From an uncultured Collinsella sp. (GTDB lineage: Bacteria; Actinomycetota; Coriobacteriia; Coriobacteriales; Coriobacteriaceae): a DNA stretch of 64,000 nucleotides. The stretch spans positions 12,085 to 76,084 of the forward strand of contig CABVDJ010000006.1 in assembly GCA_902497025.1 (NCBI GenBank), given 5' to 3'. Shown here one piece after another: positions 27,521-36,432 of the stretch. Made by a program: the position numbers and the translations under genes. The notes beneath the pieces were generated by a model. The model was not told the origin of the DNA. It made no database searches and was given only the letters and a program-made list of their open reading frames with translations. Numbering within the stretch: position 1 is the stretch's first letter; each line of letters opens with the position of its first letter.

Positions 27521-28202
27521 CGCGGGCACCTCTTCCGTCAAATACAGCATCGCACGCCAGCGCAATGGCAATGCCGACCACGACGCTTGCCGGCACGGCA
27601 ATATTCGTGAGGCCCAAGAACTTGCATACGGAGACGGATACCGCACCCGAAACCGCCGCGACAACGTTGCCGCGCGACAGCCGCTGCGAAAAGAGCAGAC
27701 AGATAAAGAGCGATGTGCAGACAAAGGCCGCAATGGCGGTGGGAACATCGACAACGGCGCCGACGATGGCGCCCATCGTACACGAAACGCCCCATGTTGC
27801 GATGAGGATCACGTTGAGCACAAAGGACTCGCGCGGGCCCCAATCCTCCCCTTCAACCAACTTGGCAAGCGAGATGCCATATGCCTCCTCGGTAAGTGTC
27901 GCGGCAACAGCCAGCGTCTGACGCTTCGAGGCACCCGTCAGATGCGGCGCGATCGATGCCGAGTAAAGCGCAAAACGCGAGGAGATGGCGGCAACGCTCG
28001 CGATAATCGAAGGTGCCGGTACGCCCGCCAGCCAAAGATTGCAGATCATAAACTGACCGCTGCCCGTCACAAACGTGCTGCTCAGGGCAAAGACCATCCA
28101 GGGCTCCATTCCCGTCTGCCCCATGATCATTCCGCACGGCGCGCCTATTGCAACATAGGTAAGCATCACTGGCCAGACGGTTCTAACGATTTTGAGCACC
28201 AT
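27510..28202 (-). CDS. azlC: AzlC-family branched-chain amino acid exporter subunit
   Basis: 230 residues, with six or more membrane helices. It contains VTGSGQFMICNLWLAG, SSRFALYSASIAPHL and LTEEAYGI, the family marks of AzlC. With AzlD it forms an export pair for branched-chain amino acids, the opposite direction to the liv importer earlier in the window. The ATG at 28202 (MVLKIVRTVWP) has AGGATGAG upstream. An extended start upstream adds no conserved sequence. Confidence 0.88.
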   Translation of the reverse strand: MVLKIVRTVWPVMLTYVAIGAPCGMIMGQTGMEPWMVFALSSTFVTGSGQFMICNLWLAGVPAPSIIASVAAISSRFALYSASIAPHLTGASKRQTLAVAATLTEEAYGISLAKLVEGEDWGPRESFVLNVILIATWGVSCTMGAIVGAVVDVPTAIAAFVCTSLFICLLFSQRLSRGNVVAAVSGAVSVSVCKFLGLTNIAVPASVVVGIAIALACDAVFDGRGARDAR

Positions 28203-28328
28203 ACGCTTCTCATCCTGACAAGGTCTCCGAGCCGCATGTAGCGACACGGCAGAATCATCATCCGACAGCAACCGAGTTCACCTACAATTGCCACCGGATC
28301 GAAAGACACAACTTTTTAGGAAGTCATT

Positions 28329-29141
28329 ATGACAGCTATCGATCGAGACCGGGCGCGTGCGGCTTTCAAAAGCTACACCGATGCCTACGACGCCACCAGC
28401 CCACGCATCGCGCTCAAAATCGAGCATACGTACCACGTGGCCGAGGTGTGCGATGCCGTAGCGCGCGAGCAGGACTGGTCGTCAGAAGATATTGACCTGG
28501 CATGGCTTTGCGGCCTGCTACACGATATGGGCCGCTTTGAGCAGCTGCGACGCTGGGACACCTTTAAGGACGCCGAGAGCATGAGCCATGCGGCGCTGGG
28601 CATCGAGGTCCTCTTTGGCGAGAATCCCGCCGATGCACCCGCCGTAACGAGCATCCGCGACTTTATCGATGACCCGGCAGAAGATGAGCTCATCCGCGCG
28701 AGCATTGCCTATCACAGCGATTTCCGTCTACCCGCGCAGCTCGACGTGCGCACGCGAAGCTTCTGCGACATCGTACGCGATGGCGACAAGATCGACATTA
28801 TGCGCACCATCGCCGACAGCAACGTCGACACCATCCTCAAAGTGGATGAGGACACGTTTCTTGCCAGCCACTTCTCGGCACCGACGCTTGCCGCCTTTGA
28901 CGAGCATCGCTGCGTCGCGCGCGATGAACGCAACGAGCCGGCGGACTACCTGGTGGGGCTCATCTGCTTTATGTTTGAGCTCGTCTATCCGGCAAGTCGC
29001 GCTCTGGCGCGCGAGCAGGGCGATATCTACCGCCTGCTCGATGCGCCCTTTGGCATCACGCGATCCTTCGCCGACCCCACCACGCAGGCAACCTGGAGCC
29101 GTCTTAAGGACGAGCTGCGCCGCTGGCTGGCAAGCGCCTAG
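28329..29141 (+). CDS. HD-domain phosphohydrolase-like protein
   Basis: 270 residues with an HD domain. HTYHVAEV supplies the first histidine, LLHDMGRFEQ the HD pair (His68-Asp69 region) and DGDKIDIMR a downstream aspartate. The family hydrolyses nucleotides or other phosphoesters using metal ions. The substrate is unknown. The ribosome site TTAGGAAG precedes the ATG. Its stop overlaps the stop of the convergent EtfA gene by four bases (CTAG). Confidence 0.8.
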   Translation: MTAIDRDRARAAFKSYTDAYDATSPRIALKIEHTYHVAEVCDAVAREQDWSSEDIDLAWLCGLLHDMGRFEQLRRWDTFKDAESMSHAALGIEVLFGENPADAPAVTSIRDFIDDPAEDELIRASIAYHSDFRLPAQLDVRTRSFCDIVRDGDKIDIMRTIADSNVDTILKVDEDTFLASHFSAPTLAAFDEHRCVARDERNEPADYLVGLICFMFELVYPASRALAREQGDIYRLLDAPFGITRSFADPTTQATWSRLKDELRRWLASA

Positions 29142-30343
29142 CGCTCAAGCTTGGCCAGCAGCTCCTCGACGACCTCGACGGCGTCGCCGACAACCTTGTA
29201 TTGGGCGGCGCCAAAGATGGGAGCATCCGGGTCCTCATTGATGGCGATAATGCACTCTGCCCCGCCGATGCCGGCAAGATGCTGGATAGCGCCCGAGACA
29301 CCGATGCTCACGAGGAGCTTCGGCGAGACCGATACGCCTGTCTGGCCAATCTGATAGCGATACTCCAACCAACCCGCCTCCACAACGGGACGCGTGCAGC
29401 CGAGCTCGGCACCGAGGGCCTCGGCGAGCCTTCGCATCAGCGGCAGGTTTTTCTTGGAGCCAATGCCTCGACCCACCACGACGAGGCGCTCGGCATCGGC
29501 AATCGAAGCCTGCTGTCCCCACTCCTCGGCGGGAATCGAGATCTCGACGCGAGCTTTGACGTCTTCTGAAAGCGTTACCTGGGTAATCGTTCCAGAACGG
29601 CTGTAGTCGAAGTCGGGCGCCTTAAAAATACCGGGGCGCACCGTGGCCATCTGGGGTCGGTGATTGGGGCAGATGATGGTGGCCATCAAGTTGCCGCCAA
29701 ACGCCGGGCGCGTCTGCTGCAGCAGACCCGTCTCCGTATCCATCGAAAGCACGGTGCAATCGGCCGTAAGGCCCGTCTGCAAACGTACGGCGACACCAGG
29801 TGCCAGCTCGCGACCAAAGGCGGTCGCGCCGTAGAGGATGGCCTCGGGCTTGCGCTCGGCCACCAAATCGCAAATCAGACGGGCATAGGTCTCTGCGTCG
29901 TTTTGACACAGACGCTCGTCGCGACAGACCACAACTTCATCCGCACCGGCACAGACCAGATGCTCCAGCTCCTCGAGCGAGCTCTCGGGGCTCATGCCGA
30001 CCAATGCCACCAAACGGCAGCCGCGGGCATCGGCAAGCTCACGACCCTTACCCATCAGCTCATAGGCAACAGGAGCCACTGTATCGTGCTCGTCGGTCTG
30101 CACGAATACCCAGATGTCTCGATATGTATCAAGGTCCGCCGCGCCGGCGGCCTCGTCACGCTCGATCGAGATAGCGTTGACGGGGCAGGCATCGACGCAC
30201 CCGCCGCACAGAATGCAGCCGTCGGTTACGCGGGCACAGCGGTTGGGACGCTCACCCTCCACCACAATGCCGCCCGAGGCGCAGGCACGGACGCAGCGAC
30301 CGCAACCGATGCAGGCTTCGCTATCGATATTCAATCCGCTCAT
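29138..30343 (-). CDS. Electron transfer flavoprotein alpha subunit with N-terminal ferredoxin domain (LctC-like)
   Basis: 401 residues. Residues 1-65 carry two [4Fe-4S] motifs, CIGCGRCVRAC and CILCGGCVDACP. An EtfA N-terminal domain follows, and the C-terminal FAD-binding domain contains GRGIGSKKNLPLMRRL and SIGVSGAIQHLAGIGG. Ferredoxin-fused EtfA is the LctC form seen in the bifurcating lactate dehydrogenase of Acetobacterium. It would relay electrons between lactate, NAD and ferredoxin in the cytoplasm. The ATG directly follows the etfB stop with no spacer. Confidence 0.9.
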   Translation of the reverse strand: MSGLNIDSEACIGCGRCVRACASGGIVVEGERPNRCARVTDGCILCGGCVDACPVNAISIERDEAAGAADLDTYRDIWVFVQTDEHDTVAPVAYELMGKGRELADARGCRLVALVGMSPESSLEELEHLVCAGADEVVVCRDERLCQNDAETYARLICDLVAERKPEAILYGATAFGRELAPGVAVRLQTGLTADCTVLSMDTETGLLQQTRPAFGGNLMATIICPNHRPQMATVRPGIFKAPDFDYSRSGTITQVTLSEDVKARVEISIPAEEWGQQASIADAERLVVVGRGIGSKKNLPLMRRLAEALGAELGCTRPVVEAGWLEYRYQIGQTGVSVSPKLLVSIGVSGAIQHLAGIGGAECIIAINEDPDAPIFGAAQYKVVGDAVEVVEELLAKLER

Positions 30344-31159
30344 CTATGCCATCCCCTCGATAATCTTGGCGAGCTTTTCCGCCTGCTCGGATGCCGTGCC
30401 CTCAACGGTCTCGCACGTTTGATCACGGTCGGGCACAAACGAGCGCACGACCTGCGTCGGCGATCCGGCAAGACCGCAACGCGAGGGGTCGGCGTTCACG
30501 TCGGCAGCGCTGACCACGCGCACGTCCGCATCCTCGGATGCGCGGATACCGGCAATACTCGGCATACGCAGCTGGCCAATCTCCTTGGCGGTCGTCATCG
30601 CGCACGGCATCTCCAGATAGACCGTCTCCTCGCCGGCATCGCATCCGTGAACGAGCGCCAGCGAACCGCACGTCGTGAAGCCCGCGCTCTGAACGCAGCT
30701 TACATCGGTCACGCAGGGAATCTCAAAGGCACCGGCAAGCTCGGGACCAATCTGGGCCGTATCGCCGTCCACCGCCATCTTGCCGCAGATGAGAAGATCG
30801 AAGTCCTCATCGAGAGCCTCGATACCGCACTTGAGGGCATAGGTGGTGGCCAGGGTATCGGCACCTGCAAAGGCGCGATCGGTTAGCAGCAGCGCATCGT
30901 CGGCACCGCGGGCAATACAGTCACGCAGCAGCGATTCGGTCGCGGGAATACCCATCGACACCACCGTCACGCGCACATCCATGCCAAAGCCGATAAAGTC
31001 ATCTTTAAGTGCCAGCGCGCACTCCAGAGCACTCGCGTCAAAGGGATTAATGACCGCCTGCTTGCCATCGCGCACGATGGTGTTGGTCTTGGGGTCCATC
31101 TTGACCTCGGTGCTACCCGGCACCGCCTTGACGCACACCACCATATGGAAATCACTCAT
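30344..31159 (-). CDS. Electron transfer flavoprotein beta subunit (LctB-like)
   Basis: 271-residue EtfB, starting MSDFHMVVCVKAVPGSTEV, with NPFDASALECALAL and DLLICGKMAVDGDTAQIGP. It carries the bifurcating FAD or AMP site in this family and dimerises with EtfA. Its start is two bases after the lactate dehydrogenase stop, and its stop abuts the etfA start, so the three genes form one tight operon. Confidence 0.92.
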   Translation of the reverse strand: MSDFHMVVCVKAVPGSTEVKMDPKTNTIVRDGKQAVINPFDASALECALALKDDFIGFGMDVRVTVVSMGIPATESLLRDCIARGADDALLLTDRAFAGADTLATTYALKCGIEALDEDFDLLICGKMAVDGDTAQIGPELAGAFEIPCVTDVSCVQSAGFTTCGSLALVHGCDAGEETVYLEMPCAMTTAKEIGQLRMPSIAGIRASEDADVRVVSAADVNADPSRCGLAGSPTQVVRSFVPDRDQTCETVEGTASEQAEKLAKIIEGMA

Positions 31160-31161
31160 GA

Positions 31162-32763
31162 TTACGCGCCCCCTTTCTGGACGAGCTCATCCAAGAGCTT
31201 CTCCGAAAACAGGTTACCGCGACCCAGCTGCCCGTCAGGATCGAGCTGGAGCTTGAGCCGCGCCGACTCGACCATGGCCTCGTGACCGTACATCGTCTCC
31301 AAGAAGCCCGCCTTGATCTTGCCGACGCCGTGTTCCGCGGAGACGGCGCCGCCCATGGCCGTGACCTCGGAAGCCCACTGGGCAAAGAGTTCTCCGCCGC
31401 GGCGATAATCCTGCGCATCGCGCGGCAGAATGTTCACATGCAGATGGTTGTTACCGATGTGCCCCCAGGCGGCAGATTCAAGCCCACTTTCGGCCAACGT
31501 GCGGCGATAAAGGGCGATGACATCGCCCAAGCGTGCGTTGGGCACCGACATGTCAGAGCCCAGTTTGGTGATGGTGGGATCCGTGCGGCGACGCTCGTCG
31601 ATAAGCATGTTGACGCTCTCGGGGACCGCATGGCGAAAGAACCGCTGGCATTCGCGATCGACTTCGGTGCGCGCGACCCATGTCGCATCGTCACTGCCGC
31701 CCGCAAGCTCCAGTACCCACCCCAAGTGATACAGTTCCTCAGTCGCCTGAACTTCGTCGTCGCAGTCGAGCTCCACGTAGACACAGACCTTGGCGCCTTT
31801 GTCGAGCGCCGGCAGCGAGGCGAACGCGGTCGACTGCTCACGCTGACGACGCAGGATATCCAGGGCGCCCGCATCGAAATATTCGATGGCAGCCGCGTGG
31901 GACAGGACGGGACGCACAGAATCGGTGAAGGAAACGGCCTTGTCTTCGCTGTCAAAGAAACAGCTCACGCCCCAAACGACCGTAGGCGCCGCCTGCAGGG
32001 CAATCTCGAGCTCAGTGATGACGCCAAGCGTGCCACAGGCGCCGATAAAGAGGTCGATGGCGTCCATATCGTCCGCAACAAAATAACCCGAGGCATTTTT
32101 GGTCTTGGGCATGGTATAGCCGGGAAGATCGAGTTCGAGCGTATGGCCCGCTGCCGTCACGAGCGACAGGTGGCGGCCCTGGGCAAAAGCCTCGCCGCGC
32201 TGAAGCTCAAGCAAATCGCCATCAGCCAGCGCGACGTGGAGTCCCGTGATATGTGGGCGCATGGGGCCGTAGGCGTAGCTGCGGGCACCAGAGGCGTTAC
32301 ATGCCGCCATGCCGCCCAGACAGGCAGACGTCTCGGTGGGATCGGTGGGAAAGAACTGCTCGGGGGCCTCTTGGAACTCCTCGTAGGCCTCAAGCGATGC
32401 CTGGTCCCAACCAGCAGTCGGCAGCACCTTCTTACTCAGCTGCTTGCGCAGCTCCGAGAGCACAACGCCCGGCTCCACGCGCAGCAGAAATTGGCCTTGT
32501 TCATCGCGGCGAAGGCCCAAGTAGCGATTCATACGGGAAGTATTGAGAATATGCCCGCCGTGGGGCACGGCGCCGGCGGCAAGGCCGGTTCGGGCGCCCT
32601 GAACCGTTACCGGGACACACTCGGCATGGAGCTTTCCCAAAATGACGCGGACCTCGTCTTCCGTTGTCGGAAACGAGATGCTCGAGGCCTCGCCCGATGC
32701 GCGAGACTCATCGCGACCATACTCTTCGAACTCGTCGGTGAAGGGTTTGATGGTTGCAGACAC
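31162..32763 (-). CDS. FAD-linked D-2-hydroxyacid (lactate) dehydrogenase, LctD/GlcD-like
   Basis: 533 residues. The N-terminal PCMH FAD-binding domain contains PVTVQGARTGLAAGAVPHGG and TSACLGGMAACNASGARSY. The C-terminal FAD-oxidase domain ends with AVSAEHGVGKIKAGFLETMYG. Next to etfB and a ferredoxin-fused etfA it matches the electron-confurcating lactate dehydrogenase (LctBCD), oxidising lactate to pyruvate with NAD while oxidising ferredoxin. The gene order differs from Acetobacterium (dehydrogenase first here). The start is GTG with AAGGGGGAG six bases upstream. No lactate permease is adjacent. Confidence 0.88.
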   Translation of the reverse strand: MSATIKPFTDEFEEYGRDESRASGEASSISFPTTEDEVRVILGKLHAECVPVTVQGARTGLAAGAVPHGGHILNTSRMNRYLGLRRDEQGQFLLRVEPGVVLSELRKQLSKKVLPTAGWDQASLEAYEEFQEAPEQFFPTDPTETSACLGGMAACNASGARSYAYGPMRPHITGLHVALADGDLLELQRGEAFAQGRHLSLVTAAGHTLELDLPGYTMPKTKNASGYFVADDMDAIDLFIGACGTLGVITELEIALQAAPTVVWGVSCFFDSEDKAVSFTDSVRPVLSHAAAIEYFDAGALDILRRQREQSTAFASLPALDKGAKVCVYVELDCDDEVQATEELYHLGWVLELAGGSDDATWVARTEVDRECQRFFRHAVPESVNMLIDERRRTDPTITKLGSDMSVPNARLGDVIALYRRTLAESGLESAAWGHIGNNHLHVNILPRDAQDYRRGGELFAQWASEVTAMGGAVSAEHGVGKIKAGFLETMYGHEAMVESARLKLQLDPDGQLGRGNLFSEKLLDELVQKGGA

Positions 32764-33108
32764 GCGAACTCCCCCTTTAGCTAGCTACAGTGTTTGCAGG
32801 GAGATGTTACCGCATCGTTTCATCGACGTGTTCGAGACCGTCTCCATAATTGGCGATTTTTACGTTCGTGCAATTCGGCGAGCGGCTTGATTTCCTCGGC
32901 AGACGATGCTTTTGACACATATGGCCCCGCCGTCGCCGACCGCGCGATTGTCGCTCGAAAAAAGTTGGAGTATTTTTTGCCGCCTTTTACCTGCGGAGAC
33001 GCCAATCCGTCAAGCATTTGGTCAGAAATTGGTCAAGTAGCGGCTGATACGGTCGGCGTCGACAGCCAAAACCGATAGAAGTTTTGGCCCAGAAGCAGGG
33101 AGGTTCCC
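32764..33108. promoter_or_regulatory. Divergent 345-bp promoter region with TTGGTCA direct repeat
   Basis: The region separates the lactate dehydrogenase operon (minus) from the exported-protein cassette (plus). Two TTGGTCA copies (33018-33024 and 33029-33035) lie 11 bases apart, one helical turn, about 75-90 bases before the first plus-strand gene. A6 (32958-32963) and T6 (32973-32978) tracts form a short symmetric element in the middle. No open frame with a ribosome site is present. The regulator is unknown. Confidence 0.4.
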
Positions 33109-33405
33109 ATGGCATATTACTGGCCCCAGTACGGCATCGCCATCGAAGTCGACGACGATCCCCATCTCCTGCCTTTCGACGAAGAGGCATTCCCCGATAC
33201 GACGGTCTACCACGTTACCACCGATGTGATCTGCGACCCCGAGTCGTTCTCGGCGCTCGCCCACCACATCGCGCATATCCACGACATCGAACTCCCTCCC
33301 GACTTCGAAGAGCTCGTTTACTCGCGCCGCCTGATGCTTCACATGCTCTTTGGAGCGGACCCGTCCACCTTTGCGCGCATCTATACCGCCAAGGATGCCG
33401 CATGA
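33109..33405 (+). CDS. Small hypothetical protein, first gene of the exported-protein cassette
   Basis: 98 residues, acidic, no signal peptide or membrane helix, so probably cytoplasmic. It starts MAYYWPQYGIAIEVDDDPH. CAGGGAGG precedes the ATG. Its last codons overlap the next start (ATGA), showing translational coupling to the membrane protein that follows. I recognise no family. Confidence 0.65.
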   Translation: MAYYWPQYGIAIEVDDDPHLLPFDEEAFPDTTVYHVTTDVICDPESFSALAHHIAHIHDIELPPDFEELVYSRRLMLHMLFGADPSTFARIYTAKDAA

Positions 33406-33911
33406 GCGCGAAGAAGCCACCCCGCTTTGCAGGCCTGGGTCGTCGCAAGAAGCTCATCGTTGCCTGCTTGGCCATCATCTGCGCCCTTGTCGCCGTAGGA
33501 CTATACGCTTGGCAGTCGCAGCCCGTACCCGAGGCGGGCGCTTCGGTTACGACGGCGGAGGGCAAAACGCGTCAGGAAATCCAAGATGAGCTCGACGCCA
33601 TCGTCCGCGACAACATGATGACGATCTCGGTCGCGCCGGTCGCTCAGCTGCAGGAAGACGGCAAGCTGCGCGTCAACGTGCAAAACGTCCAAGACAATAA
33701 ATTTCCCCAGCGATTCCGCGTCATCCAAAACGACGAGACCATCTACGAATCCGGTGTGGTCGAGACCGGCAAAACGGTCGAGACATGCCCCGCCGGCGAC
33801 ATCAAAGAAGGCGAGGCGTACATCGAGATCCAAGCACTCGATGCAAAGACCCTCGACAGCCGCGGCAATCCGACACGTGTCAAGGTACGGGTTGAGCAAG
33901 CCGAGAACTAG
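33402..33911 (+). CDS. Single-pass membrane protein, unknown function
   Basis: 169 residues. A basic N-terminus (KKPPRFAGLGRRKK) precedes one hydrophobic helix at about residues 20-40. The rest would face outside. The extracellular part has a short helix (TRQEIQDELDAIVRDNMM) and then beta-rich sequence with RVNVQNVQDNKFPQRFRVI. The ATG overlaps the previous stop by four bases. It could be an assembly or anchoring factor for the secreted proteins downstream, by position only. Confidence 0.65.
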   Translation: MSAKKPPRFAGLGRRKKLIVACLAIICALVAVGLYAWQSQPVPEAGASVTTAEGKTRQEIQDELDAIVRDNMMTISVAPVAQLQEDGKLRVNVQNVQDNKFPQRFRVIQNDETIYESGVVETGKTVETCPAGDIKEGEAYIEIQALDAKTLDSRGNPTRVKVRVEQAEN

Positions 33912-34000
33912 CTTTCCGGCCGACGCGGCACCGCACACAATTCACCAGCATTCGTCCAATCATCGCGGGGACGGCCCGCGGCGAATAGAAAGGAACGACC

Positions 34001-34600
34001 ATGGACATCACCAGGAACATGAACGGAGCCAGAGCGCTCGTCGTGGGCGCAGGGCTCGCGCTCGCGCTCGCAATGGGCGCCGCCCCGACGCCAGCTATGG
34101 CAGCCGGGCGCGTTGGAACCACAAAAGTAATGGTCAGGACCGAGATCGACAACGTTGAGTTCAAAGTTCCGACGGTTATTCCCTTCGTCGCCAAGGCCGA
34201 CGGCACGCTTCAGGGCCCCTCAGAAGACGCGACCACCATCGACAATCATTCGGCCTACGGCATCCATGTCACCAACATGAAGATCGACGCCATAAACACC
34301 TGGACCATTGCTGCCGACGCCAAAGCCGGAACCGCACAGAACTCCATCGACTTTAAGGTCGGCCCCGACGGCGCACTCCAGAACGCTAGCGCCGCAATGC
34401 AGGGGACGGGCCTCGATCTTTCCAAGAACGCAGCCTTCGACATGGGCTACCAGGGCATTGCCGGCGGCACGGACAAAATTAAGCTCAAGACAAGCGGAAA
34501 CGTCGCCCGCGTCACGCGCGACATCTTCCGCGTAACCGGCGAAGGCGATCAGGTTGCAACGATCACCTGGACGGTCGAGCCCGGTGCGCACACGGCATAA
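34001..34600 (+). CDS. Secreted protein with a beta-rich domain
   Basis: 199 residues with a clear signal peptide (hydrophobic core about 12-27, likely cut after AMA near residue 34). The mature part begins with beta-rich sequence, VPTVIPFVAKADGTLQGPS, then NHSAYGIHVTNMKID. It resembles the C-terminal domain of the protein encoded at 34884-36314, so the two may be subunits of one surface structure. It has no anchor of its own. AAGGAA precedes the ATG. The next gene overlaps its end. Confidence 0.65.
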   Translation: MDITRNMNGARALVVGAGLALALAMGAAPTPAMAAGRVGTTKVMVRTEIDNVEFKVPTVIPFVAKADGTLQGPSEDATTIDNHSAYGIHVTNMKIDAINTWTIAADAKAGTAQNSIDFKVGPDGALQNASAAMQGTGLDLSKNAAFDMGYQGIAGGTDKIKLKTSGNVARVTRDIFRVTGEGDQVATITWTVEPGAHTA

Positions 34601-34865
34601 GGCCGTCGCCCTGGCCGCCGCCGTCAGCATCCTAGCGTTTGGGCCAGCCATGGCCTTTGCCCAGCAAGAACAGGCGCAGGCCGCCACGCAAGTGACGGTC
34701 GACCTCTCGGAGCTCGACCGCGGCGACCGCGAGGAACCGTTGGCGCAGACAGACGACAGACGTTTGCTCTTGGCAGCAGGCGCCACAGCAGCAGGCACGG
34801 GGACCGCCGGCCTCGGTCTGCACATCAAACGCAGCCAGAAACAAAACACGGACAGGCCGCACTAA
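34584..34865 (+). CDS. Very small exported protein with sorting-signal-like C-terminus
   Basis: 93 residues from a GTG that overlaps the preceding gene by 17 bases. It has a signal peptide (AVALAAAVSILAFGPAMAFA) and a mature part of only about 30 residues containing TVDLSELDRGDREEP. The tail LAQTDD, then a hydrophobic stretch and a basic end (IKRSQKQ), has the layout of a sortase signal (LPxTG-like), though the motif is degenerate. The ribosome site is weak and reinitiation from the overlapping gene is likely. No sortase gene is in the window. Confidence 0.5.
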   Translation: MRTRHKAVALAAAVSILAFGPAMAFAQQEQAQAATQVTVDLSELDRGDREEPLAQTDDRRLLLAAGATAAGTGTAGLGLHIKRSQKQNTDRPH

Positions 34866-34883
34866 ATTAGCTAAGGAGACCCC

Positions 34884-36314
34884 ATGGCATCGAAGAACCT
34901 TTTGCCCGTCGTCGCACTCTGCGGCGCGCTCGCAACCGGAACGCCTGTCGCCGCTTGGGCGACTCCCGTCATGGCAGACTCCTTACCAGCAGCCCTAAGC
35001 TCCGCACCAAATCCGTCGAGCGCCATTGCGTGCAAGCGTTTTTCGATCGCACAGGCCGCAATCTCGACCTCGGGATGCCTTCGTCGTAATACGGACGGCT
35101 CGATAGTCGTGGATATCAATCGTTCGAACAAGGCAAACGGCTCCCAGGCGGGGTGCGCCGTCTGCACGTGGCGCTCGGTTGTGCTCGATGCAGATGGCGA
35201 TCCATACAATTTAGAGCTGCGCATCGACATCGCTTCGGTCGATGACTCGGCGAACGGAGCGAAGGTCGCCTTCGACGGTACGTTTTTCGAGAAAGGAGGC
35301 GGTATATGTCTGGGCTGCGCCGCCGCGAATGCAGACGATGCGCAGCCCACCCTCTCATTCACGGCATCGTTGCGGCTGACCAAAGCCGGCACCGATGCCA
35401 TCGCGGCGGGAAAAGCGTCCCTGCTGTTCTACGCCGTCAGCACCAAAGACACAGACGCTCATTTCGAGAAGCCAGCCGGATCACTCAGCCTTACACGAGG
35501 GATAGAGGCAGGCCCTATTGAAATCGATGCCCACGCGCAATGCAGGCAACGCATTCTTGCCGACCCGGCGCTTCTCGAAATGGAGTGGAACGGATCCGGA
35601 GCCATCGGAATTCTCCCCTCCGCGCTTGACGCCAAGACGCTCCCCTCGAACGACGAACCCATCAACGCAACCATACAAGAAGAGAGCGCGGATAAAGAAG
35701 CAGGTGCGGGCGACACGCCGTCGCCGACAAACAGCGTCCCAGCTTCTTTCGAAGCACCGAATGAGCCCGCTACCGATCCAAACGATACCGAGCTCGCGGA
35801 CAGTCTGGGGCTTGCTGATTCTCAAGAGATCGATGAAGGTAACTGCTGCGTGCTTGCCGCGCTCGACCACACAGAGGTCATCGACGCTGCGAACATCGAA
35901 GCTGCCGCCGCCAATCAGCCCGTCCGCAAGTCGGCTATCATCGCATTTCCCGAATCCATCGAAGTCGTCTTTTTGCCATCGGGCGAGGTCGTGGCCCCAA
36001 CACTGCTCACCTTGTTGGGCGCCAAGAATACTCGAAACGAAATTAAAAAGGTCACAGTTGTCGACCCTGCAACCACCGCTAAGCTGCGTCTATACGCCGT
36101 TGCTCCAGACGGAGGCAAGACCTTAGAATTCGATGGCGACACACTCCTAGCTTGGCGACGTCTGGACATTATGCAAGACGTCTCGTATCAGATCGAACTC
36201 GAAGGGTTTGATCGTGCCCGCGATGCCAATATCATCGCCGCGGCTATTGAATCCCCGCAGCGGCTTATGACACTGCGCTTTGAATACTATCCCTATGTCC
36301 CGACAACCACCTGA
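34884..36314 (+). CDS. Large secreted protein, unknown function, Cys-containing N-domain and shared beta-rich C-domain
   Basis: 476 residues. A signal peptide occupies about residues 1-31. The N-terminal domain (about 35-230) has several cysteines (CLRR, CAVC, CLGCAA), possibly disulfides or metal sites. A low-complexity acidic and Pro/Ser linker (about 250-330) follows. The last about 125 residues (FPESIEVVFLPSGEVVAPT ... KKVTVVD) resemble the mature part of the 34001 protein. TAAGGAGA precedes the ATG. It has no anchor of its own, so it is probably held by partners. Confidence 0.65.
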   Translation: MASKNLLPVVALCGALATGTPVAAWATPVMADSLPAALSSAPNPSSAIACKRFSIAQAAISTSGCLRRNTDGSIVVDINRSNKANGSQAGCAVCTWRSVVLDADGDPYNLELRIDIASVDDSANGAKVAFDGTFFEKGGGICLGCAAANADDAQPTLSFTASLRLTKAGTDAIAAGKASLLFYAVSTKDTDAHFEKPAGSLSLTRGIEAGPIEIDAHAQCRQRILADPALLEMEWNGSGAIGILPSALDAKTLPSNDEPINATIQEESADKEAGAGDTPSPTNSVPASFEAPNEPATDPNDTELADSLGLADSQEIDEGNCCVLAALDHTEVIDAANIEAAAANQPVRKSAIIAFPESIEVVFLPSGEVVAPTLLTLLGAKNTRNEIKKVTVVDPATTAKLRLYAVAPDGGKTLEFDGDTLLAWRRLDIMQDVSYQIELEGFDRARDANIIAAAIESPQRLMTLRFEYYPYVPTTT

Positions 36315-36432
36315 GGCTTAAATGCTGCACATCATTCCTAACACCACTTATATAACGTATTAGATGAGTCGCGATGTGCCTCGCATTTCGTTCTGCTACG
36401 ATTGCCACGTTGGCATCAATACAGGAGGGCTC

